From JAKZVK01 sp965237575 (GTDB lineage Bacteria > Acidobacteriota > Terriglobia > Bryobacterales > UBA6623): a stretch of 64,000 nt of DNA. Every line of letters begins with the position of its first letter. The first letter of the stretch is position 1. The position numbers and the translations under genes are program-made. The notes under the pieces were generated by a model. It ran no database searches. It saw nothing but the letters and a program-made list of their open reading frames with translations, and had not been told where the DNA came from. The DNA lies in assembly GCA_965237575.1 (NCBI GenBank), contig CBDEGI010000004.1:2418001-2482000 (forward strand). The letters are read 5' to 3'. Below are positions 28,301 to 36,445 of this stretch, piece after piece.

Positions 28301-31300
28301 ATGGAGTCACCAAGGGCCATGGCCCACACCGCCGGTTATTGTCGCCGAGCGCTTCTAGAAGCTTGGGCTGCGCTACTGCCGGCCGCCCTGGTTTTGCTAA
28401 CCCCTCTCGGGGCCGCATCGCCCTCACCCGAGCAAGTCGAGTTCTTTGAGTCGCAGGTGCGGCCGCTGTTGGCGACCAACTGCTACCAGTGTCATAGCGC
28501 CAAGGCGAAGCCTCTGTTCGCCGAGTTGCATCTCGACAGCCGCGCCGGCGTTCTCAAGGGCGGAAACACTGGCCCGGCAGTGATTCCGGGCGACCCCGGC
28601 CAGAGCAAGCTTATCCACGCCGTCGAGGGCAAGACCCTGCAGATGCCACCCACCGGCAAGCTGAAAGACGCCGAGATCGCCGCGCTCGTCAAGTGGGTCG
28701 AGATGGGCGCTCCCTGGCCTGAGGACCAAGCGCCCGCTCCGGCGCCCTCAGCCGCTGTTTTCGACCTCGAAGGCCGCAAGAACGGGCACTGGGTGTGGCA
28801 GCCGGTACGCGCCACGCAGCCGCCCGACGTGCGAAACCGCGACTGGCCGCTGGGCGCGGTCGACCGCTTCGTTCTTCGTAAGCTCGAAGATCAGGGCCTC
28901 GCGCCGGCCGACTCCGCCGACCGCTACGCCCTGCTGCGGCGGCTCTCGTTCGACGTCCGAGGGCTACCGCCCACTCCCGACGAAATCAACGCCTTCGTCA
29001 ACGACGACCAGCCCCAAGCCTACGAGCAAGTCGTCGATCGTCTGCTCGCGTCACCGCGCTTTGGCGAACATTGGGCGCGCCACTGGATGGACCTGGTACG
29101 CTACAGCGAATCGCACGGCAGCGAAGGCGACCCCGACGTCCCGCAAGCCTGGCGCTACCGCGACTACCTGATCCGCGCGCTCAACCACGACGTGCCCTAC
29201 GACCAACTCGTTCGCGAGCACCTCGCCGGCGACCTGCTCCCCAGCCCACGCTGGAGCGTCGACGGCAAGACCAACGAATCCATCCTCGGCCCGGCGCACT
29301 TCCGCATGATCGAGCACGCCTACGACCCCGTCGAGCCGTGGGAAGACCGCGTCAAGTGGATCGACAACCAGATCGACGTCTTCTCGAAGGCCTTCCAGGG
29401 CCTAACCGTCTCCTGCGCCCGCTGCCACGATCACAAGTTTGACGCCATCAGCCAGAAGGACTTTTACGCGTTGTTCGGCAGCTTCGTCGGCGCGCGCCCG
29501 ATTCAGACCGCCATCGACGACCCGGCCTACCTTCTCCTCCACAGCGACGACTTGGCCACGCTCAAGGGTACGATCCGCGACCGCCTCGCCGACTCTTGGC
29601 TCGATGCCGCTGGCAAGATCGAGCTGCGGTTGATCCACGAGCAGGATGCCACCATCCGCAAGGCGCTCGAACAGGCCCACTGCGACGAGGCCGGCCCGCT
29701 CTACGTGTGGGAGTTGCTGCGCGAGAAAGACGGCAAAGCGTTGCAGACGCGCTGGGCCCAACTCGCCGCGCATCGGCGCAGCCAACTCGAAGCCCGCCGC
29801 CGGTTCAACGAAGAGAACTTCGAGGCCGCCTGGGACCTCGCCGGAACCGACTACGCCGGTTGGCTCAAGCACGGCGTCGGCCTGCCCGAGGAGCCGTCGA
29901 AACCCGGCGAGTTCTTCATCCAGCCCGACGGCGACCGCGTCGTCAGCGGCATCTATCCCAGCGGCGTCTACACGCACCTGCTCACGCCCAAACACGGCGG
30001 TGTGTTGCAGTCGCCCCGATTCAAGATCGAGAATGACTATATCAGCGTGCGCGCGCTCGGCGGCAACTACCCCATCGCGCGGCTGGTCGTCGAGAACTAC
30101 GTCGTCCCGCGCGGCGGCATCTTTAATCACTTCGCCACGCCGCACTCCGACCAGCGCCAGTGGTTCACCTGGGACGTCACTTACTGGAAGGGCTTCACTG
30201 GCTACATTGAGTTCGCCACGCGCGACGACATGACGCGCAAGCGCCTCGACCGCCGCACAAGTCCCCGTCCCGCCGCCAAGGACGACGGACGTTCCTACTT
30301 CGGCGCGGACCGCGTCTACTTCCACGACGGCCACGAGTCCCCGCAAGACCTCGTCGACCCGGCGCTGTACCTGCTGGAAGGCGACGCCCCCGCCTCGGCT
30401 GCGGACCTTGCCCGCCGCGTCGGCAAGCGAATCGCCGAGGCCATCGAGGCGTGGCGCGCGGGACAACTCACCGCCGAGCAAGCGGCCTTCCTCGACTACT
30501 TCGTACGCCACGACCTGCTGCCCACGTCGCTCGGCCAACTAGTCGAGCTGCAACCCCTGGTCGCCGAGTTCCGCCGGGTCGAAGCCCAGGTACCCGTCGC
30601 CCGCCGTGCTCCCGGCCTGCTCGACGAATCCGCGCCTGCGCAGGCGTTGCTGATCCGCGGCAGTCCCAATAGCCCGGGCGACCCGGTGCCGCGCCGCTTC
30701 CTGACTGCGCTGGGAAGCGGACACCTCGGCGACGATCCGCGGATGGTCCGCCTGCACCTGGCCGAAGCGGTCACCGATCCGAACAACCCGTTGACCCCGC
30801 GCGTGATGGTCAACCGCATCTGGCGGCTGATGTTCGGCCAGGGCATCGTGCGCACGGTCGACAACTTCGGCAAGCTGGGCACGCGTCCCAGCCACCCCGA
30901 GCTGCTTGACCACTTGGCGGACCGCTTCGTTCAGCAGGGTTGGTCGATCAAGAAAATGGTGCGGCTGCTCGCGACGTCGCGGGCCTACCGCATGAGCAGC
31001 GTCCCGTCAGCGAAGTCGAAGCAGACAGACCCCGAAAACAAACTCGTGCAGCACGCCAACATCCGCCGGCTCGAAGCTGAAGCGATCCGCGATTCGGTCC
31101 TGGCCGCGGCGGGCGAATTGAAGACCGACATGTACGGGCCGTCGGTCAAGACCTACTATGCCCACGACGCCGGCAAGTCCAAGGGCGACAAAGCGAAGGG
31201 GCCGCTTGACGGCGACGGACGGCGCAGCGTCTACCTCGAGGTGCGCCGCAATGTGACGAACCCGTTTCTGGACGTGTTCGACGTGCCCAAGCCGTCGACG

Positions 31301-31627
31301 ACGCGCGGGCAGCGCGACGTGACGAACGTGCCGGCACAGTCGCTCACCATGATGAACAGCCCATTTGTGATCGAGCAGGCCGCGAAGTGGTCGCGGCATC
31401 TGGTCGCCGACGGCCCGGCGGACGAGCACGGGAAGGTCCGGCAAATTTTCCTGCGCGCGTTAGGCCGCGCGCCGACGCCCGAAGAACAAGAGAAGGCGGC
31501 GGGTTTCCTGGCCGTGTTGGCCAAAGAGCACGGCGTAGCGGATACCGAAGTCCCGTCCAGCCCGCACGTCTGGCAGGATCTAGCCCAGGCGGTTTTCAAT
31601 TTCAAGGAGTTCATCTATATTCAATAG
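28301..31627 (+). CDS. Planctomycete-type cytochrome c / DUF1549 / DUF1553 (PSD1) protein, long form
   Basis: An 1108-residue exported protein. After a leader (alternative ATG at 28319) comes a PSCyt1-like domain with heme motif CYQCH (FFESQVRPLLATNCYQCHSA), then DUF1549 (LRRLSFDVRGLPPTPDEI, HWARHWMDLVRYSESHG, CARCHDHKFDAI, second CxxCH), a long insert including a beta-rich carbohydrate-binding-like region at about residues 510-690 (HGGVLQSPRFKIENDYISVR), and DUF1553 (NPLTPRVMVNRIWRLMFGQGIV, SHPELLDHLADRFVQQGWSIKKM, RLEAEAIRDSVL). The insert makes it about 200 residues longer than the paralogue at 21994-24720. The DUF1501 gene follows 94 bases downstream, the usual partner. Confidence 0.9.
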   Translation: MESPRAMAHTAGYCRRALLEAWAALLPAALVLLTPLGAASPSPEQVEFFESQVRPLLATNCYQCHSAKAKPLFAELHLDSRAGVLKGGNTGPAVIPGDPGQSKLIHAVEGKTLQMPPTGKLKDAEIAALVKWVEMGAPWPEDQAPAPAPSAAVFDLEGRKNGHWVWQPVRATQPPDVRNRDWPLGAVDRFVLRKLEDQGLAPADSADRYALLRRLSFDVRGLPPTPDEINAFVNDDQPQAYEQVVDRLLASPRFGEHWARHWMDLVRYSESHGSEGDPDVPQAWRYRDYLIRALNHDVPYDQLVREHLAGDLLPSPRWSVDGKTNESILGPAHFRMIEHAYDPVEPWEDRVKWIDNQIDVFSKAFQGLTVSCARCHDHKFDAISQKDFYALFGSFVGARPIQTAIDDPAYLLLHSDDLATLKGTIRDRLADSWLDAAGKIELRLIHEQDATIRKALEQAHCDEAGPLYVWELLREKDGKALQTRWAQLAAHRRSQLEARRRFNEENFEAAWDLAGTDYAGWLKHGVGLPEEPSKPGEFFIQPDGDRVVSGIYPSGVYTHLLTPKHGGVLQSPRFKIENDYISVRALGGNYPIARLVVENYVVPRGGIFNHFATPHSDQRQWFTWDVTYWKGFTGYIEFATRDDMTRKRLDRRTSPRPAAKDDGRSYFGADRVYFHDGHESPQDLVDPALYLLEGDAPASAADLARRVGKRIAEAIEAWRAGQLTAEQAAFLDYFVRHDLLPTSLGQLVELQPLVAEFRRVEAQVPVARRAPGLLDESAPAQALLIRGSPNSPGDPVPRRFLTALGSGHLGDDPRMVRLHLAEAVTDPNNPLTPRVMVNRIWRLMFGQGIVRTVDNFGKLGTRPSHPELLDHLADRFVQQGWSIKKMVRLLATSRAYRMSSVPSAKSKQTDPENKLVQHANIRRLEAEAIRDSVLAAAGELKTDMYGPSVKTYYAHDAGKSKGDKAKGPLDGDGRRSVYLEVRRNVTNPFLDVFDVPKPSTTRGQRDVTNVPAQSLTMMNSPFVIEQAAKWSRHLVADGPADEHGKVRQIFLRALGRAPTPEEQEKAAGFLAVLAKEHGVADTEVPSSPHVWQDLAQAVFNFKEFIYIQ

Positions 31628-31721
31628 GGCAGGCACAGCACCTGCCGAAATGTAGGGGCACTGCATGCCGTGCCCGCGCTTCGAGCCAGACGACGCATGT
31701 AACTTCAACTAGCCGGCAGCC

Positions 31722-33191
31722 ATGCCCAAAGATCCCCGCCATCACGCCGCCCTCGAACCCACCGTGCGCCCGGTCACGCGGCGTGAGATGCTCCGCCGCG
31801 CCTCCACCGGTTTCGGCATGCTGGCGCTAGCCGCCTTGATGGCCGACGACGCCTACGCCGGCCCGGCCAAACCGAAAACCGCCAACCCGTTCGCCCCGAA
31901 GCTTCCGCATCATCCGCCCAAGGTCAAGAACGTCATCTTTTGCTATATGTCCGGCGGCGTCTCCCAAGTCGACTCGTTCGACCCCAAGCCGCGCCTGGCC
32001 AAAGAAGCCGGCCAGCCGATGCCGTTCCCCACCGAGCGGACGATGTTCAACCAGGACGGCAACATCTTCCCCTGCCCGTGGGAGTTCAACCATTACGGTG
32101 AAAGCGGCATTCCGGTCAGCGACCTGTTCCCGCACATCGGCGGGCAGGCCGACCGCCTGGCCGTCATCCGCTCGATGACCGTCAAGTTCATGGAGCACGC
32201 CCAGGCGAACTTCTATTACCACTGCGGACAGCCCCTCACCGGCTTCCCGACGCTGGGCGCGTGGGTGTCGTACGGGCTGGGGACCGAGAACCGCAACCTG
32301 CCGGGCTTTGTCGTCATTGGCAGCGGCGGGATCCCGTTGGGCGGCATCAACGTCTTTGGCAACGGTTACCTGCCGGCCGTCCATCAGGGCTCGTTCATTT
32401 ACCCCGACCGCGACGAGCCGCTGGCGAACATACGCCCCAAAGAGTCGGACCGGCTGCAACGCAAGCGCCTCTCGTTCATCGACGACGTCGATCAGGACTT
32501 CCTCGGCAAGGTCGACCACGACCCGCAGGTCGAGGCGGCGATCCGCAACTACGAGACCGCCTACCGCATGCAAACGGCCGTACCCGAGCTGGTCGACCTG
32601 AGCGGCGAGAGCGAAGCGACGAAGAAGCTCTACGGCTTCGACTCCGACAACCCGAACAAGGTCGGCTATGCGAAGCAGTGCCTGCTGGCTCGGCGACTGG
32701 TCGAAAGGGGCGTGCGGTTCGTCGAGCTAACGAGCATGCCCGTGCTGGGGAGCAAAGGCGGTGTCAACCCCTGGGACCAGCACAGCGAGCTCGAGAGAAA
32801 CCACGCCATCAACGCCTTCCAGGTTGACCAACCCATCGCCGGCCTGATCCAGGACCTCGCGGGACGCGGCCTGCTCGACGAGACCTTGGTGCTGTGGTCA
32901 GGCGAATTCGGCCGCACGCCCTTCATGCAAGCCGCCGACGGACGCGACCACAACCCCTACGGCTTCAGCCTCTGGCTCGCGGGCGGCGGCGTCAAGGGCG
33001 GCACGATCTACGGCGCCACCGACGAATACGGCTACCGCGCCATTGAGAACATCCTCACCATCCACGACCTCCACGCCACGATCTTGCACCTGCTAGGCCT
33101 CGACCACGAGAACCTCACCTACCACTTCGGCGGCCGCGACTTCCGCCTCACCGACGTCCACGGCAAGCTGATCGACGGGATTCTGGCGTAG
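31722..33191 (+). CDS. DUF1501 protein (Tat-exported, sulfatase-like fold)
   Basis: A 489-residue DUF1501 protein, related to the alkaline phosphatase/sulfatase fold. Tat leader: TRREMLRRASTGFGMLALAA, cleavage near YAGPA. Characteristic blocks are NVIFCYMSGGVSQVDSFDPKP, HVGQ-like FPHIGGQADRLAVIRSM, GFVVIGSGGIPLGG, QCLLARRLVERGVRFVEL and LWSGEFGRTPFMQ...GRDHNPYGFSLWLAGGGVKGG. It nearly always accompanies PSCyt/PSD1 genes, as here. Function is unproven; a role in exported polysaccharide or sulfate-ester processing is inferred. Confidence 0.9.
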   Translation: MPKDPRHHAALEPTVRPVTRREMLRRASTGFGMLALAALMADDAYAGPAKPKTANPFAPKLPHHPPKVKNVIFCYMSGGVSQVDSFDPKPRLAKEAGQPMPFPTERTMFNQDGNIFPCPWEFNHYGESGIPVSDLFPHIGGQADRLAVIRSMTVKFMEHAQANFYYHCGQPLTGFPTLGAWVSYGLGTENRNLPGFVVIGSGGIPLGGINVFGNGYLPAVHQGSFIYPDRDEPLANIRPKESDRLQRKRLSFIDDVDQDFLGKVDHDPQVEAAIRNYETAYRMQTAVPELVDLSGESEATKKLYGFDSDNPNKVGYAKQCLLARRLVERGVRFVELTSMPVLGSKGGVNPWDQHSELERNHAINAFQVDQPIAGLIQDLAGRGLLDETLVLWSGEFGRTPFMQAADGRDHNPYGFSLWLAGGGVKGGTIYGATDEYGYRAIENILTIHDLHATILHLLGLDHENLTYHFGGRDFRLTDVHGKLIDGILA

Positions 33192-33270
33192 GCGCCGCAG
33201 TCACTTTGTCTGCTCCCACGCTGTGTTCGCGCCCCCCCCCGTCTCCCAGGTCGTGCCAGGATGAGTAGCG

Positions 33271-34287
33271 ATGCAGGGTCGCCAGCCCAAACCCACTTCC
33301 GTCTCCGCGATCTTACGGCTCACCCGAACGTTCTTCCTTGCAGGCGCCCTTGCCACCGCCTATGCTCAATCTGCCGCCGATGTCGTGTACGACGGCCATT
33401 GGTGGAAGCGCGTCATGCGACATGACCGCTTGCTCGGCTACTTAGATGGAGGGTCGGACTGCCGTCAGTACGAGCGCCTTGAGTCCATCGACAAGCGGAA
33501 GTACCGCTCCAACTACGACGCCCGCGAGTTAGTCATCGACTTCTATGAGCAGGAAGGCAACGACGACCTGTTGATCACCGAGGTTATCGAGAGGATCGAG
33601 GGAGAATCGATTGCGCCTGGCAGCGACAATCCGGTAGCTGAGTATTGGCTCGAAAAGCACGGGTACTACGATGGGCAGTGGTGGTCGGGTTCGGACCAGC
33701 GGCACCTGGGTTTCATCGAAGGCTACATCTCCTGTTTGCCGGATGGCGGCAGACTTTACCCCAAAGCTCCCGAGGTCTATCGAGACCTCGTCGATCAACA
33801 CTACTCGGATCCCCAGCAAACCGATGGCAAGATCGCCGACGTACTAACGCTCTTCGCTGAAAAAGCACTCGCGACGCCTAGGGTCAGTCCGGCCTGCGAA
33901 ACCCGTGATGATCTGACGGGTACTTGCTTCGACCTTCGGGGCAGGCTGGCCATGTATGCCCGCGGGTCGCTCCTGCGGATGTGGATCGTGGGAACCCGGC
34001 GCATGCTCGCCGTTCCGGGGGGCTACCCTTTCATGCCGGACGAGCTGGCCCGCCGCATCAATTGGCATACGCGGATCTTTGCGGACTATCGAGTCTGCCC
34101 CCTAGGCAAAGATCGCTCGGGCCTCACCGAGGTATGCGTGGAAAGCGCGCGGCGAGTCCGACTTGAGTACAAGATGCTCGATGATCCGCCGGAGGTTTCT
34201 CGTTTAGAGGGCCCGTGGGTGATCGGCGATCGACCAAGCACGGCGAAGGGCGATCCCGCCGACGCGCGCGGATCGAACAGCCCATAG
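33271..34287 (+). CDS. Exported hypothetical protein with internal duplication
   Basis: A 338-residue secreted protein (signal peptide ending ATAYAQS, residues about 15-34). Residues about 37-105 and about 128-190 are related: YDGHWWKRVMRHDRLLGYLD aligns with YDGQWWSGSDQRHLGFIEGY, each followed by SDC or ISC and by a Tyr-rich helical stretch ending in DLLITEVI or GKIADVLTLF. A Cys-containing C-terminal part (ACETRDDLTGTCFDLRGRL, CPLGKDRSGLTEVC) may form disulfides. The family is not recognised. AGGA lies nine bases before the ATG. Confidence 0.65.
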   Translation: MQGRQPKPTSVSAILRLTRTFFLAGALATAYAQSAADVVYDGHWWKRVMRHDRLLGYLDGGSDCRQYERLESIDKRKYRSNYDARELVIDFYEQEGNDDLLITEVIERIEGESIAPGSDNPVAEYWLEKHGYYDGQWWSGSDQRHLGFIEGYISCLPDGGRLYPKAPEVYRDLVDQHYSDPQQTDGKIADVLTLFAEKALATPRVSPACETRDDLTGTCFDLRGRLAMYARGSLLRMWIVGTRRMLAVPGGYPFMPDELARRINWHTRIFADYRVCPLGKDRSGLTEVCVESARRVRLEYKMLDDPPEVSRLEGPWVIGDRPSTAKGDPADARGSNSP

Positions 34288-34296
34288 TGGGTCCCA

Positions 34297-34602
34297 TTAT
34301 GAGCTGGAGCGAAGGATTCGCTCCACGTCTCGAGCCCCGTGAAGAACTGTGACGATTTCAAGTGGCTTGGTCTCAGGCCTATACACCACGAGGTACGAGC
34401 GCACCGGCCAGAAGCGCACCGGCCGAGCTGTCAAATCCGAGCGGGAGTGGCCAATACCAGGGTTCATCGCGAGGCGCTCAAACGCAGCCTCCAACTCGCG
34501 AAAGACCGTCCGAGCACCGGAGACGCTACCCTCTCCGAGGTAGTAGCCTTCGATCTCGCGTAGCTCGTCCCTCGCCTCTGGAGCGAGGATGTAACGGCTC
34601 AT
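34297..34602 (-). CDS. parE: RelE/ParE-family toxin
   Basis: A 101-residue toxin of the RelE/ParE superfamily. ILAPEARDELREIEGYYLGE, FRELEAAFERLAMNPGIGH and RFWPVRSYLVVYRPETKPLEIVTVLHGARDVERIL follow the family pattern, where ParE members poison gyrase and RelE members cut mRNA on the ribosome. Its ATG overlaps the stop of the upstream antitoxin gene (ATGA), the classic arrangement for coupled expression. The C-terminal helix is complete. Confidence 0.85.
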   Translation of the reverse strand: MSRYILAPEARDELREIEGYYLGEGSVSGARTVFRELEAAFERLAMNPGIGHSRSDLTARPVRFWPVRSYLVVYRPETKPLEIVTVLHGARDVERILRSSS

Positions 34603-34871
34603 CCGGTCTGCCGACTTGCTTCGGCTTCGTCGAGTTCAGCCTCCAACTCAGCGAAGACCTGCTCCCCGTCAATACCCTCTCCCCGATCAAGCTGCTCGAT
34701 CCCCCGATCGATCTTCTCACGGATCGCTTGCCGGTGCCGCCGGTCTTCTTCTTCCCTCGCAACCAGGAACTGCAGGGCGTGACCCACCAGGGCGTCGGCA
34801 CTATCGAATTCGCCGCTTTGCAGTTTCTCTTTCACGAGCTTCTCGTGTTCGGGGCTGAGCGTGACATTCAT
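34599..34871 (-). CDS. parD: ParD-like antitoxin
   Basis: A 90-residue antitoxin: residues 1-45 form a ribbon-helix-helix DNA-binding domain (MNVTLSPEHEKLVKEKLQSG, then SADALVGHALQFLV), the rest is an acidic, helical toxin-binding tail (REKIDRGIEQLDRGEGIDGE). The ATG at 34871 is preceded by AGGAG. As in other ParDE modules it probably represses its own promoter, alone and with the toxin. Confidence 0.85.
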   Translation of the reverse strand: MNVTLSPEHEKLVKEKLQSGEFDSADALVGHALQFLVAREEEDRRHRQAIREKIDRGIEQLDRGEGIDGEQVFAELEAELDEAEASRQTG

Positions 34872-35008
34872 CACCGGACTCCTGACCTGCTTGCCACTTT
34901 CCATTGTACTGCCCGTCCTGTCGGACAGCTCAGGTTCCATTGGCGAATCCGAACGTAGGTAGGACGCGCTACTCCACTGGAGCCCAAGCCGGCCGCTATA
35001 CTAAACCC

Positions 35009-35188
35009 GTGCCGAGTCCAAAGCACGAAACCTTCACCGCTTACATCGAGTGGGATCCGGCGACCCAATTGTATGCGGGCACCATTCCCGCCGTGCGGGG
35101 CGCGCACTCCTCGGGCGCAACGCTCGATGAGCTGCGGGACAACTTGAAAGAAGTCCTCGAACTGTGCGTGGAAGAGGAGGCAGCCTGA
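35009..35188 (+). CDS. HicB-like antitoxin domain protein
   Basis: A 59-residue protein with the HicB-type partial RNase-H fold: FTAYIEWDPATQLYAGTIP, VRGAHSSGATLDELRDNLKE, LELCVEEE. The best start is GTG at 35009 (PSPKHETF). There is no HicA toxin beside it; the next gene overlaps closely (its ATG is at 35189) and looks like another regulatory small protein. It may be a solitary antitoxin or control element. Confidence 0.65.
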   Translation: MPSPKHETFTAYIEWDPATQLYAGTIPAVRGAHSSGATLDELRDNLKEVLELCVEEEAA

Positions 35189-35491
35189 ATGGCAGACATC
35201 TCCAGTCTTCGAACCACCGACCTGGAACTCGACGAGCGGGAGACCGTGGAAAAGCTGTTGGGCCACCCTCTGCATGACGACGAAGCCGTCGCGCTCAGCG
35301 CCTTCCGACCTCATCCCGCTCCCACCGGAGAAGCAAAACGCCAGGCTGCCACCGAGCTTCATTCGATGCTCGATCGACGAGCCGAAAAAGTCCGCAACGT
35401 CCCTGCCGACGACATCGAACAGGCCATCGACGAGGCCATGGCCGGCGTTCGGCGCCGGGTCAGTGTGCCCAGCATGGGCTGTTTCTTGTGA
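35189..35491 (+). CDS. Small acidic-helical protein interrupted by a group II intron
   Basis: A protein of about 90 residues: MADISSLRTTDLELDERETV, EKLLGHPLHDDEAVALSAF, then EAKRQAATELHSMLDRRAEK and a basic end (AMAGVRRRV). The group II intron begins at 35463, inside codon 92; without splicing the frame runs ten codons into the intron and stops at 35491. If the intron splices at 36173/36174 the mRNA reads RRRV-T-T-T-stop (stop at 36182-36184), giving 94 residues. It directly follows the HicB-like gene, so they are probably one operon. Family not recognised. Confidence 0.6.
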   Translation: MADISSLRTTDLELDERETVEKLLGHPLHDDEAVALSAFRPHPAPTGEAKRQAATELHSMLDRRAEKVRNVPADDIEQAIDEAMAGVRRRVSVPSMGCFL

Positions 35492-36173
35492 GTTGCAAGG
35501 TACTCACCGGGACCGATGGAGGTAACCGTAGGGAACCGCAGAGTGGAAGTCGTGGGGCGCAAGCCGCACGGCCAAGCCGAAGGAAGCGGGGAACAAACCT
35601 TTGACCGTAGGAACACGAATCGGCAGAGAGGCCGCGTACGGGCGGTAAGCTTGCTGGCCACAGTGAAGCCCCATGTCCATCCGAGACGTGCGAGGTAGAG
35701 CCGGACGGTATGAAGGGACAGAAACAGCACCTTACCTGGGGAGGGCTCCTTGGTGAGAGCGGAGGAGAAGTCAGCAGAGGCCATAGTAGCGAGGAAGGCG
35801 GGTAATGCCGCTGGAGCGAAGGGCTGAAGGACCACGGAGCAAAGCTAGAGGAGCGACTGACATCACGCCCAAGAGGTTTCCCGGAGTCCCGGGCCGGAAG
35901 GTCCTTCCCCTGTGAAGGGGAACGAAACGGGGAGCAGGCCGAAGCAGAAGCGGTGGAGCCGTGGCGGGCCGAGGCCGGTGGGAGCCAGGGCAAGTGTTGC
36001 GTCCATCCGGACAGAAAGCGATGCACGAGGCACGGGAAGCGGTCGATGGTTGGCGGCCTGCCGGTCTTGCGGCGTGTAGGTACAGCCGCTGGGTCCAACC
36101 GCCGGATACGGAAAACCGTACGTCCGGTGGTGTGGGAGGGTGCCGGGGCGCAATCCCCGGTACCCGACCCGAT
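35463..36173 (+). mobile_element. ORF-less group II intron (711 bp)
   Basis: A self-splicing ribozyme-type retroelement. The 5' end reads GTGTGCCCAGCATGGGC, the typical bacterial group II start. Near the 3' end domain V is seen as CCGCCGGA-TA-CGG-AAAA-CCG-TACG-TCCGGTGG (36099-36129) and domain VI as the GGGTGCCGGGG/CCCCGGTACCC hairpin, ending GACCCGAT at 36173. A candidate EBS1, TGACC (35602-35606), pairs with GGTCA (35458-35462) just before the 5' splice site. No reverse transcriptase ORF is present, so mobility would need help in trans. A related 3' fragment lies at 49504-49592. Confidence 0.75.
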
Positions 36174-36282
36174 CAACCACGTAGGGGTCAGAGATCTAGG
36201 TCCACGGCTTCAGCAGCGGAATACAATGTTTCGCCGCTAACTGTTAACCGGGGCGTGTCGTCTCAACACAGCAGCACAAAGC

Positions 36283-36306
36283 AAAGGCCGCCCGAAGGCG
36301 GCCTTT
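36283..36306 (+). terminator. Intrinsic terminator-like hairpin
   Basis: AAAGGCCGCC, loop CGAA, GGCGGCCTTT: a perfect 10-bp stem with a stable tetraloop and a short T run inside the stem. It lies after the intron-containing gene and before the dehydrogenase gene, so it can end transcription from either side. Confidence 0.7.
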
Positions 36307-36445
36307 GGGCCGGCAGCACGCTACCGGTGGGTATTTGTCTCACCCTGACACGGGCACGACACGATGTCAATGCCTTTCGTCAGTTCCGTCCCGCACACTG
36401 ACACCCCATCTCCACCCCCACCCCGCCATGCCACAATAATCACCT

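Noticed and set aside
34904..35008. Extended N-terminus for the HicB-like protein
   Set aside because: The added residues show no family similarity and the HicB fold begins right after the GTG at 35009.
35460..36176. A long minus-strand open frame through the intron region
   Set aside because: It is antisense to the group II intron; its translation is low-complexity (Pro/Ser/Arg-rich) and the conserved ribozyme signals explain the sequence.
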